In this document: one piece after another, positions 23,882 through 32,683 of the stretch
Layout of the letters: every line of letters begins with the position of its first letter
Position numbering within the stretch: position 1 is the stretch's first letter
Assembly: GCF_016706325.1 (NCBI RefSeq)
Contig: NZ_JADJJX010000002.1
Span: forward strand, 310,001-374,000
Source: Methanothrix sp.
GTDB lineage: Archaea > Halobacteriota > Methanosarcinia > Methanotrichales > Methanotrichaceae
Length of the DNA: 64,000 nucleotides
Direction: 5' to 3'
Made by a program: the position numbers and the translations under genes
The notes under the pieces: generated by a model
Told to the model about the DNA's origin: nothing
Seen by the model: the letters and a program-made list of their open reading frames with translations, nothing else
Database searches by the model: none

Positions 23882-25897
23882 ATGCCCTTGGACCCAACCA
23901 GCGGTGAGAATGCGGCCCCTGGATCAGAGAGCATCATCATTCAGGCAGAGAATGTGATGCTTCAGGCGGCCCAGCAGGCAAAGAATGAAGAGCGCGACCC
24001 ATCCAGTATGCTCCGGGTGCTGGCCCTCCTGGCCGCTCCCGTCCTTGACCCAAAAGATCCTGCCCAGCCTCCTATTCCACTGGATCTGCACCAGGAGTGG
24101 CATGTCCTGGCTCATGAGGTGCGGCAGAGCAATGCTCCCATCCTGCTGGCCCGGCTGCAGCCTCCTACATTGCAGGCGCTGCGATCTGCTCTCTCCCCCA
24201 GGGCGGGGATGCAGGAGCTCTTTCCCCATATCCTCCACTTCAGCGGCCATGCCTGGAGGGAGGGGCTTCTTTTAGAGGATGATCTCGGCCAGGTCCATCC
24301 CGCCAGCACCGGGGAGATACTGGATGCTCTGAATGGTCTTCCCCAGCCCCTGGACCTGGTGGTGCTCAACGGCTGTGAGAGCGCCGCCGATGCCCGCTCA
24401 GTGGCACAGGCCCTGCTGGATGGCGGACGGGCCAGGGCGGTGGTGGGCCACGAGCGCCCTGTCCTCGACTCTGAGGCGGTGGCCTTCGCCGGCCGGCTGT
24501 ATGCAGAGCTTACCGGCGGCTTTCCTCTGAAGGATGCAGTTGATCAAGCCCGCAGAAAGGTGACCACTCACGAGGTTATGCTGCTGGGGGATGACGGACT
24601 GCGCTTTGAGATGCTGAACAGAGGAGAGCCGGTGATTGACCGCCGGCGGGCGGCCGCGAGCCTCCTCTCCGCCCAGATCGGTCCCTTTCTGGGCAGGGGG
24701 AGTGACCTGGTGCAGATCTCAGGGATCTTGAGCCATCCCCCGGCGGTCGTTGTTCTCTTTGGCCCGCCGGGCATCGGCAAGACCAGCCTGATCCTGCAGG
24801 CTGCTCTTCGCAACCAATGGCGCTTTCCCGGCGGGGTGGCATATGCCTGCGGCCCCAGGTCCGGAAGCGGCACTGCTACCGAAATGCTCAGGGATCTGGC
24901 AGGCGGTCTGGGGCTTTCCCCTCCCGCAGGCAGGGAGGAGGAGGTGCTGCGGATACACACTGCCAGCCATCCCACCCTCATGCTATTGGACAACCTGGAA
25001 TCCCTCCCCCAGGAGGAGATGGAGCAGTTGAGCGATTCTCTGCGCCATCTGGGAGGGGAGAGCGCAGCCCTGCTCGCTCTGCGGCCATCCAGCCAGACTC
25101 TGGAGGATCTGCCCCTGGCCAGGTCCATATCTCTGCATCATGGGCTGGCCGGGGCAGAGGCAGAGAGATATGCCCTCTATCTTGCCAGGCAGAAGGGCAT
25201 TCCCCTGGACGGGGCCGACGCCCGGCTAATCGCCTGCTCTGTGGACGGCCATCCTCTGCTGATAGAGAAGATTGTGGCCCAGGCGAGGCGGGGAGACCTG
25301 AAGGATCTGCTGGATGATGTGATGAGGCGCCAGGGCGATTTTGCCGCCCAGATCGGCAGAGTCTATAAGTGGTGCCAGGATCGCCTCGATGATGAGCGAA
25401 GAGATGCCTGGGCCTCTCTGCCCCTATTTCCTGCCGGCGCTGCTCCGGAGACTCTTTTAAAGGCGGCAGCCGGCAAGGGCGGCCCTCAGGCCCTGAGGGA
25501 GGCAGCCCTGGCGGACTTCGACCCCGAGGGGCAGGCCTGGCGGTGGCATGCCACTGTGGCCGAGTACGCCAGCAGCCACTGGCCCATCCCTCCCGAGGAG
25601 AGGCAGAAGCGGCTGCTGGCGCTCGCCCCTGCCTGGACATTGTGGCTGGAGCGGCTTTCCGGTGGGGAGAAGAGCATATCGAGGATTGAGGATCAGCATC
25701 TCAACCTGGATTTGATGGTCCAGGCATCTGCCGGCGGCTGCCAAGAGTGCCGGCCATTTCTGGAGGCACTAAGAGAAAAGCTGCCCCCGCCGGATCGCAC
25801 CCCTGATCCTGAGGGAGCTGATAGCCAGGCTCCGCCAGGCCAGACTGGAGGGGCTGGAGCCTGGGGAAGAGGAGGAGAGGGCCAGACGGCTGAATGA
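23882..25897 (+). CDS. CHAT protease/NB-ARC STAND protein, N-terminal part of a frame-broken gene
   Basis: The CHAT domain (about 45-260) keeps its dyad: His123 in HFSGHAWREG and Cys165 in VVLNGCESA. It is followed by an NB-ARC/STAND NTPase with P-loop FGPPGIGKTSL (about 292-302), Walker B TLMLLDNLES near 365 and a winged-helix-like part (RVYKWCQDRLDDERRDAW). Such proteins cut a partner when the sensor domain detects a trigger. The frame ends at 25897, but the neighbouring frame carries on (IAPLILRELIARLRQARLEG, then GEEEERARRLNDLG) into TPRs; one C appears missing from the C-run near 25785-25795. The protein would be about 1,150 residues if repaired. Confidence 0.82.
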   Translation: MPLDPTSGENAAPGSESIIIQAENVMLQAAQQAKNEERDPSSMLRVLALLAAPVLDPKDPAQPPIPLDLHQEWHVLAHEVRQSNAPILLARLQPPTLQALRSALSPRAGMQELFPHILHFSGHAWREGLLLEDDLGQVHPASTGEILDALNGLPQPLDLVVLNGCESAADARSVAQALLDGGRARAVVGHERPVLDSEAVAFAGRLYAELTGGFPLKDAVDQARRKVTTHEVMLLGDDGLRFEMLNRGEPVIDRRRAAASLLSAQIGPFLGRGSDLVQISGILSHPPAVVVLFGPPGIGKTSLILQAALRNQWRFPGGVAYACGPRSGSGTATEMLRDLAGGLGLSPPAGREEEVLRIHTASHPTLMLLDNLESLPQEEMEQLSDSLRHLGGESAALLALRPSSQTLEDLPLARSISLHHGLAGAEAERYALYLARQKGIPLDGADARLIACSVDGHPLLIEKIVAQARRGDLKDLLDDVMRRQGDFAAQIGRVYKWCQDRLDDERRDAWASLPLFPAGAAPETLLKAAAGKGGPQALREAALADFDPEGQAWRWHATVAEYASSHWPIPPEERQKRLLALAPAWTLWLERLSGGEKSISRIEDQHLNLDLMVQASAGGCQECRPFLEALREKLPPPDRTPDPEGADSQAPPGQTGGAGAWGRGGEGQTAE

Positions 25898-27350
25898 CCT
25901 TGGAATTGCCCTCTCCGCCCTGGGCCGGCGGGAGGATGCGCTGGCCTCTGCTCAGGAGGCCGTTGAAATCCATCGCAAGCTCGCCCGTTCCAACCCTGCT
26001 GCCTTCCTGCCCGACCTGGCCACAAGCCTCAACAACCTTGGCAACCGCCTCTCCGCGCTGGGCCGGCAAAAGGAGGCGATGGCCTCCGCCCAGGAGGCCG
26101 TTGATATCCATCGCCATCTCGCCCAGTCCAACCCCTCCGCCTTCCTGCCCGACCTGGCCACAAGCCTCAACAACCTTGGCGCACCGCTTCTCCGCGCTGG
26201 GCCGGCGGGAGGAGGCGCTCGCTCCCGCCCAGCAGGCCGTTGAAATCCTTCGCAAGCTCGCTCAGTCCAACCCTGCCGCCTTCCTGCCCGACCTGGCCAC
26301 AAGCCTCAACAACCTTGGCATATTCCTCTCCGCACTGGGCCGGCGGGAGGATGCGCTCGCTCTCACCCAGGGAGGCCGTTGATATCCCTTCGCAAGCTCG
26401 CTCAGTCCAACCCCTCCGCCTTCCTGCCTGACCTGGCCACGAGCCTCAACAACCTTGGCACATTCCTCTCCGCGCTGGGCCGGCGGAAGGATGCGCTCGC
26501 TCTCACCCAGGAGGCCGTTGATATCCGTCGCAAGCTCGCCCAGTCCAACCCCGCTGCCTTCCTGCCCGACCTGGCCCGGAGCCTCAACAGCCTTGGCAAC
26601 CGTCTCTCCGCGCTGGGCCGACTGGAGGAGGCGCTCGCTCCCACCCAGGAGGCCGTTGAAATCCGTCGCAAGTTCGCTCAATCCAACCTCGCTGCCTTCC
26701 TGCCCGACCTGGCCACAAGCCTCAACAACCTTGGCGCATCCCTCTCTGATCTGGGCCGGTGGGAGGATGCGCTTGCTCCCGCCCAGGAGGCCACTGAAAT
26801 CCTTCGCAGGCTCGCTCATTCCAACCCCGCCGCCTTCCTGCCCCACCTGGCCACAAGCCTCAACAACCTTGGCGCATTCCTCTCCGCGCTGGGCCGGCGG
26901 GAGGATGCGCTCGCTCCCGTCCAGGAGTCCGTTGATATCCATCGCCAGCTCGCCCGTTCCAACCCCGCCGCCTTCCTGCCTGACCTGGCTGGAAGCCTCA
27001 ACAACCTTGGCGCATCCCTCTCTGATCTGGGCCGGCGGGAGGATGCGCTCGCTTTCGCCCAAGAGGCCGTTGATATCCGTCGCAAGCTCGCCCAGCCCAA
27101 CCCCGCCGCCTTCCTGCCCGGCCTGGCCAAAAGCCTTGGTGCATTTGGCAGTGTATTGAGCTCCCTTGAGCAGCACGAGAAGGCAACCGGGATCTTTGCC
27201 GAGGGATTGCAGCACATCGCACCCTTCTACCAAGAGCATCCCGATGCCTTTGCCCCCCTGGCCGGGTCCCTGCAGGATTCCTACCTCCAGTCATGCCGGG
27301 AGGCGGACATCAAGCCGGATGAAAAGCTGCTAATTATGAGAAAAAAATAG
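25893..27350 (+). CDS. TPR sensor region of the same CHAT/STAND gene, broken by three one-base insertions
   Basis: The region encodes about ten near-identical 42-residue TPR units with the core AAFLPDLATSLNNLG and LSALGRREDALA, like kinesin-light-chain-type repeats. The frame shifts by +1 at about 26183, again at about 26371 (GGG in ...CCCAGGGAGG) and again at about 26386 (CCC); the three insertions cancel, so the last 320 residues are in the frame of the first. Repeats this similar at DNA level suggest recent expansion. The final 60 residues (FAEGLQHIAPFYQEHPDAF) are a capping segment. Confidence 0.75.
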
Positions 27351-27384
27351 TTAACTCTCGATCAAACCACTAAGAGGCAGAGTG

Positions 27385-27513
27385 CTACCAGGATATGACC
27401 CTGTAGACCCAGTTGGCCAGCAGCGTCCAGGCCTTGACGCAACCTGAACCCTTCTCCAGCTTCTCTTTGTCTTTCTCAGAATACCTGACCTTATCCTTCA
27501 TCCATGAGTCCAT
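27385..27513 (-). CDS. small basic protein of 42 residues
   Basis: A short open frame on the minus strand reads MDSWMKDKVRYSEKDKEKLE, then a single Cys and a Trp-rich end (KAWTLLANWVYRV). It has a well-placed ribosome site (GAGGTGAGA, about 8 bases before the ATG) and fills the gap between the CHAT protein and the thioredoxin-like gene. No family is recognised. The charged first half and aromatic second half suggest a small folded or membrane-associated protein. Confidence 0.45.
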   Translation of the reverse strand: MDSWMKDKVRYSEKDKEKLEKGSGCVKAWTLLANWVYRVISW

Positions 27514-27573
27514 GATGATCTCTCACCTCTCATTTGAATATAACAATATCGGTTCACAGGAGAGAGCAGGCCG

Positions 27574-28125
27574 GTGCAAGAAGAAAAATTCATCTCCTGG
27601 AAGGATCATAGAGCCGAGAAGATGAACGACCTTGCCCCTTCCGCAGATCTCATATCCCTGGCGCAGGAGTCTCTTGCCAGCAGAGAAGAGGCGATGAAAA
27701 GAGAGCTGGCGGCAAAATACCTTCTCTGCGAGGATGAGGCCTCGGATATAGTCTCCTCATTCTTGCAGAGGTCTTATGGCCCGGCTTTCGCCCTAACGGA
27801 GGAGATCGCCAGAAGAGAGGGAACGGTGCTGCTTTTCATCGGCAGAAAGGACTGCGCCATCTGCCAGCGCTGCCAGCCGATATTGAACGAATTCATCCTC
27901 GAGCACAAGGATATTGAGCCGGTGATCCTTGACTACTCCCAGCCCGAGGGGTTGCTCTATCACCTGATCCATAGAGATGAGCAGGGAATGCTGCCTCTGA
28001 TTGCCTTCATCTCCTGCGGCAAGATAATGATGAAGAGCTGCGGGGAGTGCGCCGCCATTCAGATTTATGACGAGCATTATCGCAACATGAGTGAAGAGTG
28101 CAGGCAAAATATATATGTTCACTGA
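27574..28125 (+). CDS. thioredoxin-fold protein with a CxxCxxC motif
   Basis: The protein has an N-terminal helical part with LAQESLASREEAMKRELAAK (about 30-50) and a thioredoxin-like domain: GTVLLFIGRKDCAICQRCQP near 83-102, where Cys-Ala-Ile-Cys-Gln-Arg-Cys replaces the usual CGPC, then EPVILDYSQ and a cis-Pro-like MLPLIAFIS. A CGECAA motif follows. A redox or metal-binding role in the cytoplasm is likely. The GTG at 27574 follows GGAGAG; an internal ATG at 27622 is an alternative start. The tpiA gene lies 28 bases downstream, so the two may be co-transcribed. Confidence 0.7.
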   Translation: MQEEKFISWKDHRAEKMNDLAPSADLISLAQESLASREEAMKRELAAKYLLCEDEASDIVSSFLQRSYGPAFALTEEIARREGTVLLFIGRKDCAICQRCQPILNEFILEHKDIEPVILDYSQPEGLLYHLIHRDEQGMLPLIAFISCGKIMMKSCGECAAIQIYDEHYRNMSEECRQNIYVH

Positions 28126-28153
28126 GATCGCACCGATGGGTGCGAGGAAGAAT

Positions 28154-28819
28154 ATGACCAAGATTGTGCTCAACTTCAAGACCTACCGTGAGTCAACCGG
28201 CCGGGAGGCCCTGCGCCTGGCAGAGATCTGCGAGGATATCTCTCAGGACTATTCTGTGCAGATGATAGTGGCACCGCAGGCGGCAGACATTCGTGCCCTA
28301 TCCCAGGGGGTCAGAATCCCGGTCTACGCCCAGCATGTGGACGGCGTCGGCTACGGAGGATACACCGGCCACATAACTGCTGCCTCCCTGAAGGCTGCAG
28401 GGGCCAGTGGAGCGCTCATAAACCACTCTGAGAGAAGGCTCAAGCTGGCGGATATGGAGGCCTCCCTCTCTGCTTGCCGCGACTTTGGCCTCAAGAGCAT
28501 CATCTGCACCAACAATGTGGCCACCACCCGGGCGGCAGCAGCCCTTGAACCCGATTATGTGGCAGTGGAACCCCCAGAGCTGATAGGAAGCGGCATTCCT
28601 GTATCCAAGGCCAATCCCAGTGTGATCAGCGATTCAGTCAGCGCAGTCAAGAGGATCGCCCCTCAGGTGGGAGTCCTGTGCGGCGCGGGAATAACCCACG
28701 GAGAGGATCTGAAGATCGCCCTGGATCTGGGATCGGAGGGCGTCCTTTTAGCATCGGGGATCATAAAGGCCAAAGATCAGCGTCTGGCTTTGGAAGACCT
28801 GGTGACCGGGGCAAAATAG
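28154..28819 (+). CDS. tpiA: triosephosphate isomerase, archaeal type
   Basis: TIM interconverts dihydroxyacetone phosphate and glyceraldehyde-3-phosphate in gluconeogenesis. At about 221 residues it is the short archaeal form. Motifs are VLNFKTYRES (catalytic Lys with Asn), AQHVDGVGYGGYTGHI, INHSERRLK (catalytic His), DYVAVEPPELIGSG (catalytic Glu) and CGAGITHGED with LLASGIIKA (phosphate-binding loops). The ATG at 28154 was preferred because GAGG lies 6 bases upstream and the protein then begins at the conserved strand. The acylphosphatase gene starts directly after the stop. Confidence 0.96.
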   Translation: MTKIVLNFKTYRESTGREALRLAEICEDISQDYSVQMIVAPQAADIRALSQGVRIPVYAQHVDGVGYGGYTGHITAASLKAAGASGALINHSERRLKLADMEASLSACRDFGLKSIICTNNVATTRAAAALEPDYVAVEPPELIGSGIPVSKANPSVISDSVSAVKRIAPQVGVLCGAGITHGEDLKIALDLGSEGVLLASGIIKAKDQRLALEDLVTGAK

Positions 28820-29089
28820 ATGATGGCGGTGCATGTCAGAGTCTCAGGCCGGGTGCAGGGGGTCTATTACCGCGCCTATACCCGCGACCGGGCCAAATCC
28901 CTGGGAGTCAACGGCTGGGTGCGAAATATCCCTGGCGGAGGGGTGGAGGCGGTGCTGGAGGGGGAGAGGCATCAGGTAGGAGAGCTGCTCCGAGCTATGA
29001 AGACCGGGCCTTCCGGCTCTGCAGTCCTGGGAATGGAGCTCTCTGAGATCGAGGCCAAAGGCTATAATGATTTTGAGATAAAATATTAA
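28820..29089 (+). CDS. acyP: acylphosphatase
   Basis: This small enzyme hydrolyses acyl phosphates such as carbamoyl or glyceroyl phosphate. The 89-residue protein has the family signature RVSGRVQGVYYRAYT with the phosphate-binding Arg, and NGWVRNIPGGGVEAVLEG with the catalytic Asn. It starts immediately after the tpiA stop (two adjacent ATG codons, 28820 and 28823), so it is translated from the same message. The low-complexity-free C-terminus ending in FEIKY is typical. Confidence 0.95.
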   Translation: MMAVHVRVSGRVQGVYYRAYTRDRAKSLGVNGWVRNIPGGGVEAVLEGERHQVGELLRAMKTGPSGSAVLGMELSEIEAKGYNDFEIKY

Positions 29090-29103
29090 TCGGATGTGAT
29101 CTA

Positions 29104-29274
29104 TTGCTTACCATCAACAGATACAAGTGCTGCTACTGTGGTGCCTGCGTCAGTGTATGCCCGACATGCGCCCTGGAGCTGGTGGAGACCTGGCTGGAGA
29201 TTTCCGCAGACTGCAAAGAGTGCGGCATCTGCACCAAGATATGCCCGGTGGGAGCGCTGGAGGTCGAGGCATGA
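29104..29274 (+). CDS. small 2[4Fe-4S] ferredoxin, partner of geranylgeranyl reductase
   Basis: The 56-residue protein has two cluster motifs, CCYCGACVSVCPTCALELV and CKECGICTKICPVGALEV, each giving the CxxCxxC...CP set. The start is TTG at 29104, with GGATGTGATC just before it. Its TGA overlaps the ATG of the following geranylgeranyl reductase (ATGA), so the two are translationally coupled. In Methanosarcina an adjacent ferredoxin is known to supply electrons to GGR for full saturation of archaeol chains; the same role is inferred here. Confidence 0.88.
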   Translation: MLTINRYKCCYCGACVSVCPTCALELVETWLEISADCKECGICTKICPVGALEVEA

Positions 29275-30446
29275 AGTGCGATGTGATTGTAGTGGGGGCG
29301 GGCCCGGGCGGCTCCATGGCTGCGAAGACGGCGGCAGATGCCGGCCTTAATGTGGTCCTGCTGGAGAAACGGCAGGAGATCGGCGATCCGGTGCGCTGCG
29401 CTGAGGGGGTGGGCAAGAGGTCTCTGTGCAAGATGGTCAAGCCCGAGCCGGGATGGATTGCTGCTGAGGTGAAGGGGGCTAAGATCTTCTCTCCGGATGG
29501 AAGCCATATAGTCATGTCCGAGGACAGGAGCGGCAGCGAGGTGGGCTATGTTCTGGAGAGGAAGGTCTTCGACCGGGGCCTGGCCATGAATGCCGCCCGC
29601 GCCGGAGCACGGGTGATGGTCAAGACCCGCGCCACCGGCCTGCTGATGAGGGATGGCGTTCCTTATGGGGTCAATGCCCTGCAGGTGGGAGAGCCTTTGC
29701 AGATCGAGGCCCCGATCATCATCGGTGCAGACGGCGTGGAGTCCAAGGTGGGCCGCTGGGCGGGGATTGACACCACCCTCAACCTCAAGGACATAGAGTC
29801 CTGCGCCCAGTTCCTGATCTCAGATCCCGGTGTGGACAAGGACTACACCAGGTTCTATCTGGGAAACAGCATTGCTCCATCAGGGTACGCCTGGTCATTT
29901 CCCAAGGGGGAGGGGCTGGCCAATATCGGCCTGGGCGTGCTGGGAAGCAGGTGCAAACCTGGCGAAGCAGTCCGCCTGCTGCAGGAGTTCACCAAGACCC
30001 ACTTTCCCAATGGCAAGATCGTGGAGATGGTGGTGGGCGGAGATCCCTGCTCCGGCCCCATCGAGTCGACCACTGCTGATGGGGTGATGCTGGTGGGAGA
30101 TGCTGCCCGGCAGACAGATCCGCTGACCGGAGGAGGGATCCTCAATGCCATGCAGGCAGGGGTCATCGCAGGGGAGGTGGCAGCAAAAGCCATCGCCGCC
30201 GGCAATGTGAGAAAGGAGGGGCTGAAGGAGTATGAGGAGCGCTGGCGGGAGAGCATGGGCAAGCATCTGGCCAGAAGCCTGGAGTTCAAGGAGTTCTTTG
30301 TTAAGCTGACCGACAAGGATCTCAATATGCTGATCGGCTCTCTGGCAAAGGAGGACATGTCCAAGATGGACCTGCCCGGTCTCCTGCGGGTGCTATTCCG
30401 TTTGAATCCCAAGCTCCTCTGGGAGCTGCGCCACCTGATAACATAG
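29271..30446 (+). CDS. digeranylgeranylglycerophospholipid reductase (geranylgeranyl reductase)
   Basis: GGR saturates the isoprenoid chains of archaeal membrane lipids using FAD. The 391-residue protein has VIVVGAGPGGSMAAKTAAD at the N-terminus (Rossmann FAD site), the family motif KRQEIGDPVRCAEG, IIGADGVESKVGRWAG, YAWSFPKGEGLANIGLGV (the substrate-pocket segment) and VGDAARQTDPLTGGGI (second FAD motif). The start at 29271 overlaps the upstream ferredoxin stop; longer frames to 29127 run through the ferredoxin gene and are wrong. It belongs to the tpiA-acyP-ferredoxin-GGR cluster. Confidence 0.95.
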   Translation: MKCDVIVVGAGPGGSMAAKTAADAGLNVVLLEKRQEIGDPVRCAEGVGKRSLCKMVKPEPGWIAAEVKGAKIFSPDGSHIVMSEDRSGSEVGYVLERKVFDRGLAMNAARAGARVMVKTRATGLLMRDGVPYGVNALQVGEPLQIEAPIIIGADGVESKVGRWAGIDTTLNLKDIESCAQFLISDPGVDKDYTRFYLGNSIAPSGYAWSFPKGEGLANIGLGVLGSRCKPGEAVRLLQEFTKTHFPNGKIVEMVVGGDPCSGPIESTTADGVMLVGDAARQTDPLTGGGILNAMQAGVIAGEVAAKAIAAGNVRKEGLKEYEERWRESMGKHLARSLEFKEFFVKLTDKDLNMLIGSLAKEDMSKMDLPGLLRVLFRLNPKLLWELRHLIT

Positions 30447-30504
30447 ACTCAGCAATCCTTCAAAGATCGAAGATCTGGCTTTTAGGGATGAATTTGGCTT
30501 CGGC

Positions 30505-31054
30505 CTACTCCAGGGTGGAGCTGCCGTCTGCCCTCTTTGGCAGCCTCTCCAGGTCAAAGCCGATCCTTATCCTCTCCTTATCTGCATCGAGCCTTGCCAC
30601 ACCCATATGGAAGATGTAGCGCATTGTCCGGCGGCCATCGGGGATGCGCAGCCTGTGCTCCCGGCGGAGGATCATAGCACTGGCGGCCTGCAGTGCCGGG
30701 CCGCTCTGCAAAAAGAGCAGACCGGGAAGGTTGAGACGCTGATGGCCAGTGGTAGGATATCGCTCATCCATCAGCTCGGCCAGCTCTTCGCGACGGATCC
30801 AGACCACTTTTTTCGCCGCTTCTGACAACGATCTGCCCCTCGTCGGCATGCACCTCATCGATATGGGAGTGAAGGGCACAGAGAACATAGCTATTCCCCC
30901 GCCCCCTGTTCTCTGGGGGCAGGAGGGCCTCCAGCTTATTCATAAAGGGCTTGAGGAGGGGGCTGGCCCCAGAAAATAGTGCTCCCGGGAGGTTTTTAAC
31001 CTTGGTCTTTGTCAGCTCATCCAGATCCCTTCTGCCAATCTCGATGGCTATCAT
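30505..31054 (-). CDS. conserved archaeal protein of unknown function, frameshifted
   Basis: Two frames join into one protein of about 182 residues. It starts MIAIEIGRRDLDELTKTKVK, passes CALHSHIDEVHADEGQIVVR, and continues in the second frame as VVWIRREELAELMDERYPTT, INLPG-like LNLPGLLFLQ and IRIGFDLERLPKRADG. The switch is at the A6 run near 30818-30823, where one A fewer would restore a single frame (RSGEKVVWIRREE). No cofactor motif or membrane segment is seen. It converges with GGR and is divergent from the regulator gene at 31.4 kb. Confidence 0.6.
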
Positions 31055-31430
31055 AGAGATCTACAGGCCCTCAGGGCATATATCCATATCGGGATGAATA
31101 AATTTTAGATATAAAAAAATTTACATGTTCATACTAAATTATTCTCCCTAAATTAATTATTTAACTCTATTCAGCAGTTCCTTTCGCAAAAATGGCAAAA
31201 AAAGGCCTCAATTCAAGGGATCTAATGGCCCCATCTAAAAATTTTCATAATTATAAATTCTTAATATGGATGATCTCATCTTTAAAAACCAACAAAATGA
31301 AAATGTCAATTGCTTTTTGACTTATTATCTAAAGTATTAGTCTAAATTAGAAAGATTAAAAGAGCAAGCCTTTCAAAACAAATTATTTATATCATTAAGT
31401 ATTAGTGGCAAGAAAAATATGGTGACGATT
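31055..31430. promoter_or_regulatory. AT-rich divergent intergenic region
   Basis: The roughly 370 bases are strongly AT-rich with no gene. TATTTATATC at 31383-31392 is a plausible TATA box for the winged-helix gene to the right. A matching element for the minus-strand gene may lie in the ATAAATTTTAGATATAAA tract near 31098-31115. No clear operator was seen. Confidence 0.4.
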
Positions 31431-31808
31431 ATGAGAGAGTCGACTGTAAAGATCCTGGATGATAAGGATATGGAATTTGTGGAGACGCTCCGCTCCCTGG
31501 GAGTGCCACGCAATGTAGCAACTCTTATCACATTCCTGGCCAATGTGGATGAGGCCTCCTCAAGGGAGATTGAGATGGGCTCCGATCTTCGGCAGCCTGA
31601 GGTGAGCATTGCCATGAGAACCCTGCGCGACAACAACTGGATAGAGGAGAAGGAGATCAAGCGCGAGGGCAAGGGAAGACCGATGAAGGTCTATTCATTG
31701 AAGGCGGGCATTGAAGAGGTCATAAAGCACTTCGAGGAAGAGAAGCTGCATGAGTCCGCCCAGGCCATGGAGAGCATCCAGAGGCTCAAGCAGCTCATAT
31801 CAACATAA
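31431..31808 (+). CDS. winged-helix transcriptional regulator (TrmB/ArsR-like)
   Basis: The protein of about 125 residues opens with a helical segment (DKDMEFVETLRSLGVPRNVA), then a winged helix: TLITFLANVDEASSREIEMG, recognition-helix region RQPEVSIAMRTLRDNNWIEE and wing REGKGRPMKVYSLK, followed by a coiled-coil-like dimer helix (HFEEEKLHESAQAMESIQRL). This plan is common in methanogen regulators. The ATG at 31431 follows GGTGA; an ATG at 31419 is also possible and would suit leaderless translation. Its target is unknown; the FeoA gene converges on it across a minisatellite. Confidence 0.8.
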   Translation: MRESTVKILDDKDMEFVETLRSLGVPRNVATLITFLANVDEASSREIEMGSDLRQPEVSIAMRTLRDNNWIEEKEIKREGKGRPMKVYSLKAGIEEVIKHFEEEKLHESAQAMESIQRLKQLIST

Positions 31809-31935
31809 ATATCCAGGATCGATTATTGTCCGATCGAGGATTGTTCGATCGAAGATTGACCAATCGAGGATTGTTCGATCGAAGGCGGTTCGATCGAAGA
31901 TCGCCGGATCGAATACTGCTCGATCGAAGGATGAG
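31806..31935. repeat. 15-bp minisatellite between convergent genes
   Basis: Eight to nine imperfect units of the form GTTCGATCGAAGATT separate the regulator stop from the feoA stop. The core CGATCG is palindromic. Confidence 0.9.
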
Positions 31936-31939
31936 GCTT

Positions 31940-32200
31940 TCAGATCTTTTTCTTGACCTGAGGAGATGAGAGCACCTCAACCTCAATTTTTGCTGCTATT
32001 CCCCGCCCCAGAGAGATCTTCGAACCGTTAAGCTCGATCACCACCGGCCCGCCAAAGGGATGGCAGGTTATCTTGCGCACGCGACTGCCTCTTCTTATTC
32101 CCAGGGAGTCAAACCTCCTCTGCCAGCCGTACTCGCCTTTGATGGAATGAATCTCCAGGGTCTGGTTGCAAGGGGCCTTTGAAAGCTCTATATATCTCAT
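31940..32200 (-). CDS. FeoA domain protein
   Basis: The 86-residue protein is a single FeoA/SH3-like beta-barrel: LEIHSIKGEYGWQRRFDSLG, the conserved LGIRRGSRVRKI, PFGGPVVIELNGSKISLGRG and AAKIEV. FeoA proteins assist the FeoB ferrous-iron transporter, and similar domains occur at the end of DtxR-type regulators. No feoB is adjacent, so the partner is elsewhere or this is a standalone copy. The Lys-rich C-terminus abuts the minisatellite. Confidence 0.88.
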   Translation of the reverse strand: MRYIELSKAPCNQTLEIHSIKGEYGWQRRFDSLGIRRGSRVRKITCHPFGGPVVIELNGSKISLGRGIAAKIEVEVLSSPQVKKKI

Positions 32201-32683
32201 CTCTGATCATCAACCTCATCGGCTTCATCTCCAGAGCAGCGGATAAATCTTGCGCAGCAATGATACAGTGTGGTATACTGTTCTATTAATATCTCATTTG
32301 CGCTATTAATATCTGATTTGCCGTCTATTCATGACCATTCATAATTTCAGTCCGTCCGGCGGAAAATACCTTCCTGCGAAGCAGCCTTCTGGCCGGGTGC
32401 ATGAACGGAGAGCTCCATTAATTCCTTTTTTAATATGAAAATTCGTTTCATCATAATTTTCATATCCTTGAAGCTTTTCGGGGGCCTGACTTGCAAATCA
32501 ATTTTTAATTTATTTTCTGAGATTTATTTACTGAAAATCTTCAAATAGGTCGACAATTCGCCTCCGTCCCTCGTAATTGTATATTAATTTAACTCACAAG
32601 GATTAAATAGACAACGATGGAGATCATCCACCACCAGCTCATAAATGAAGATTTGGGTAGCTGCTGAATGGAGATGCAATATA
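32201..32683. promoter_or_regulatory. long AT-rich intergenic region upstream of gdhA and feoA
   Basis: No gene was found in 480 bases. It should hold the divergent promoters of the feoA-like gene and gdhA. ATATTAATTTAACTC and GATTAAATAG near 32580-32610 are TATA-like candidates for gdhA, and GGAGATGC precedes its ATG. T- and A-rich tracts near 32430-32540 may terminate or bend DNA. Confidence 0.35.

Noticed and set aside
29096..29350. GTG-initiated plus-strand frame of 84 codons (MIYCLPSTD...)
   Set aside because: It is out of frame with the ferredoxin and GGR genes that fill the same bases and has no family features.
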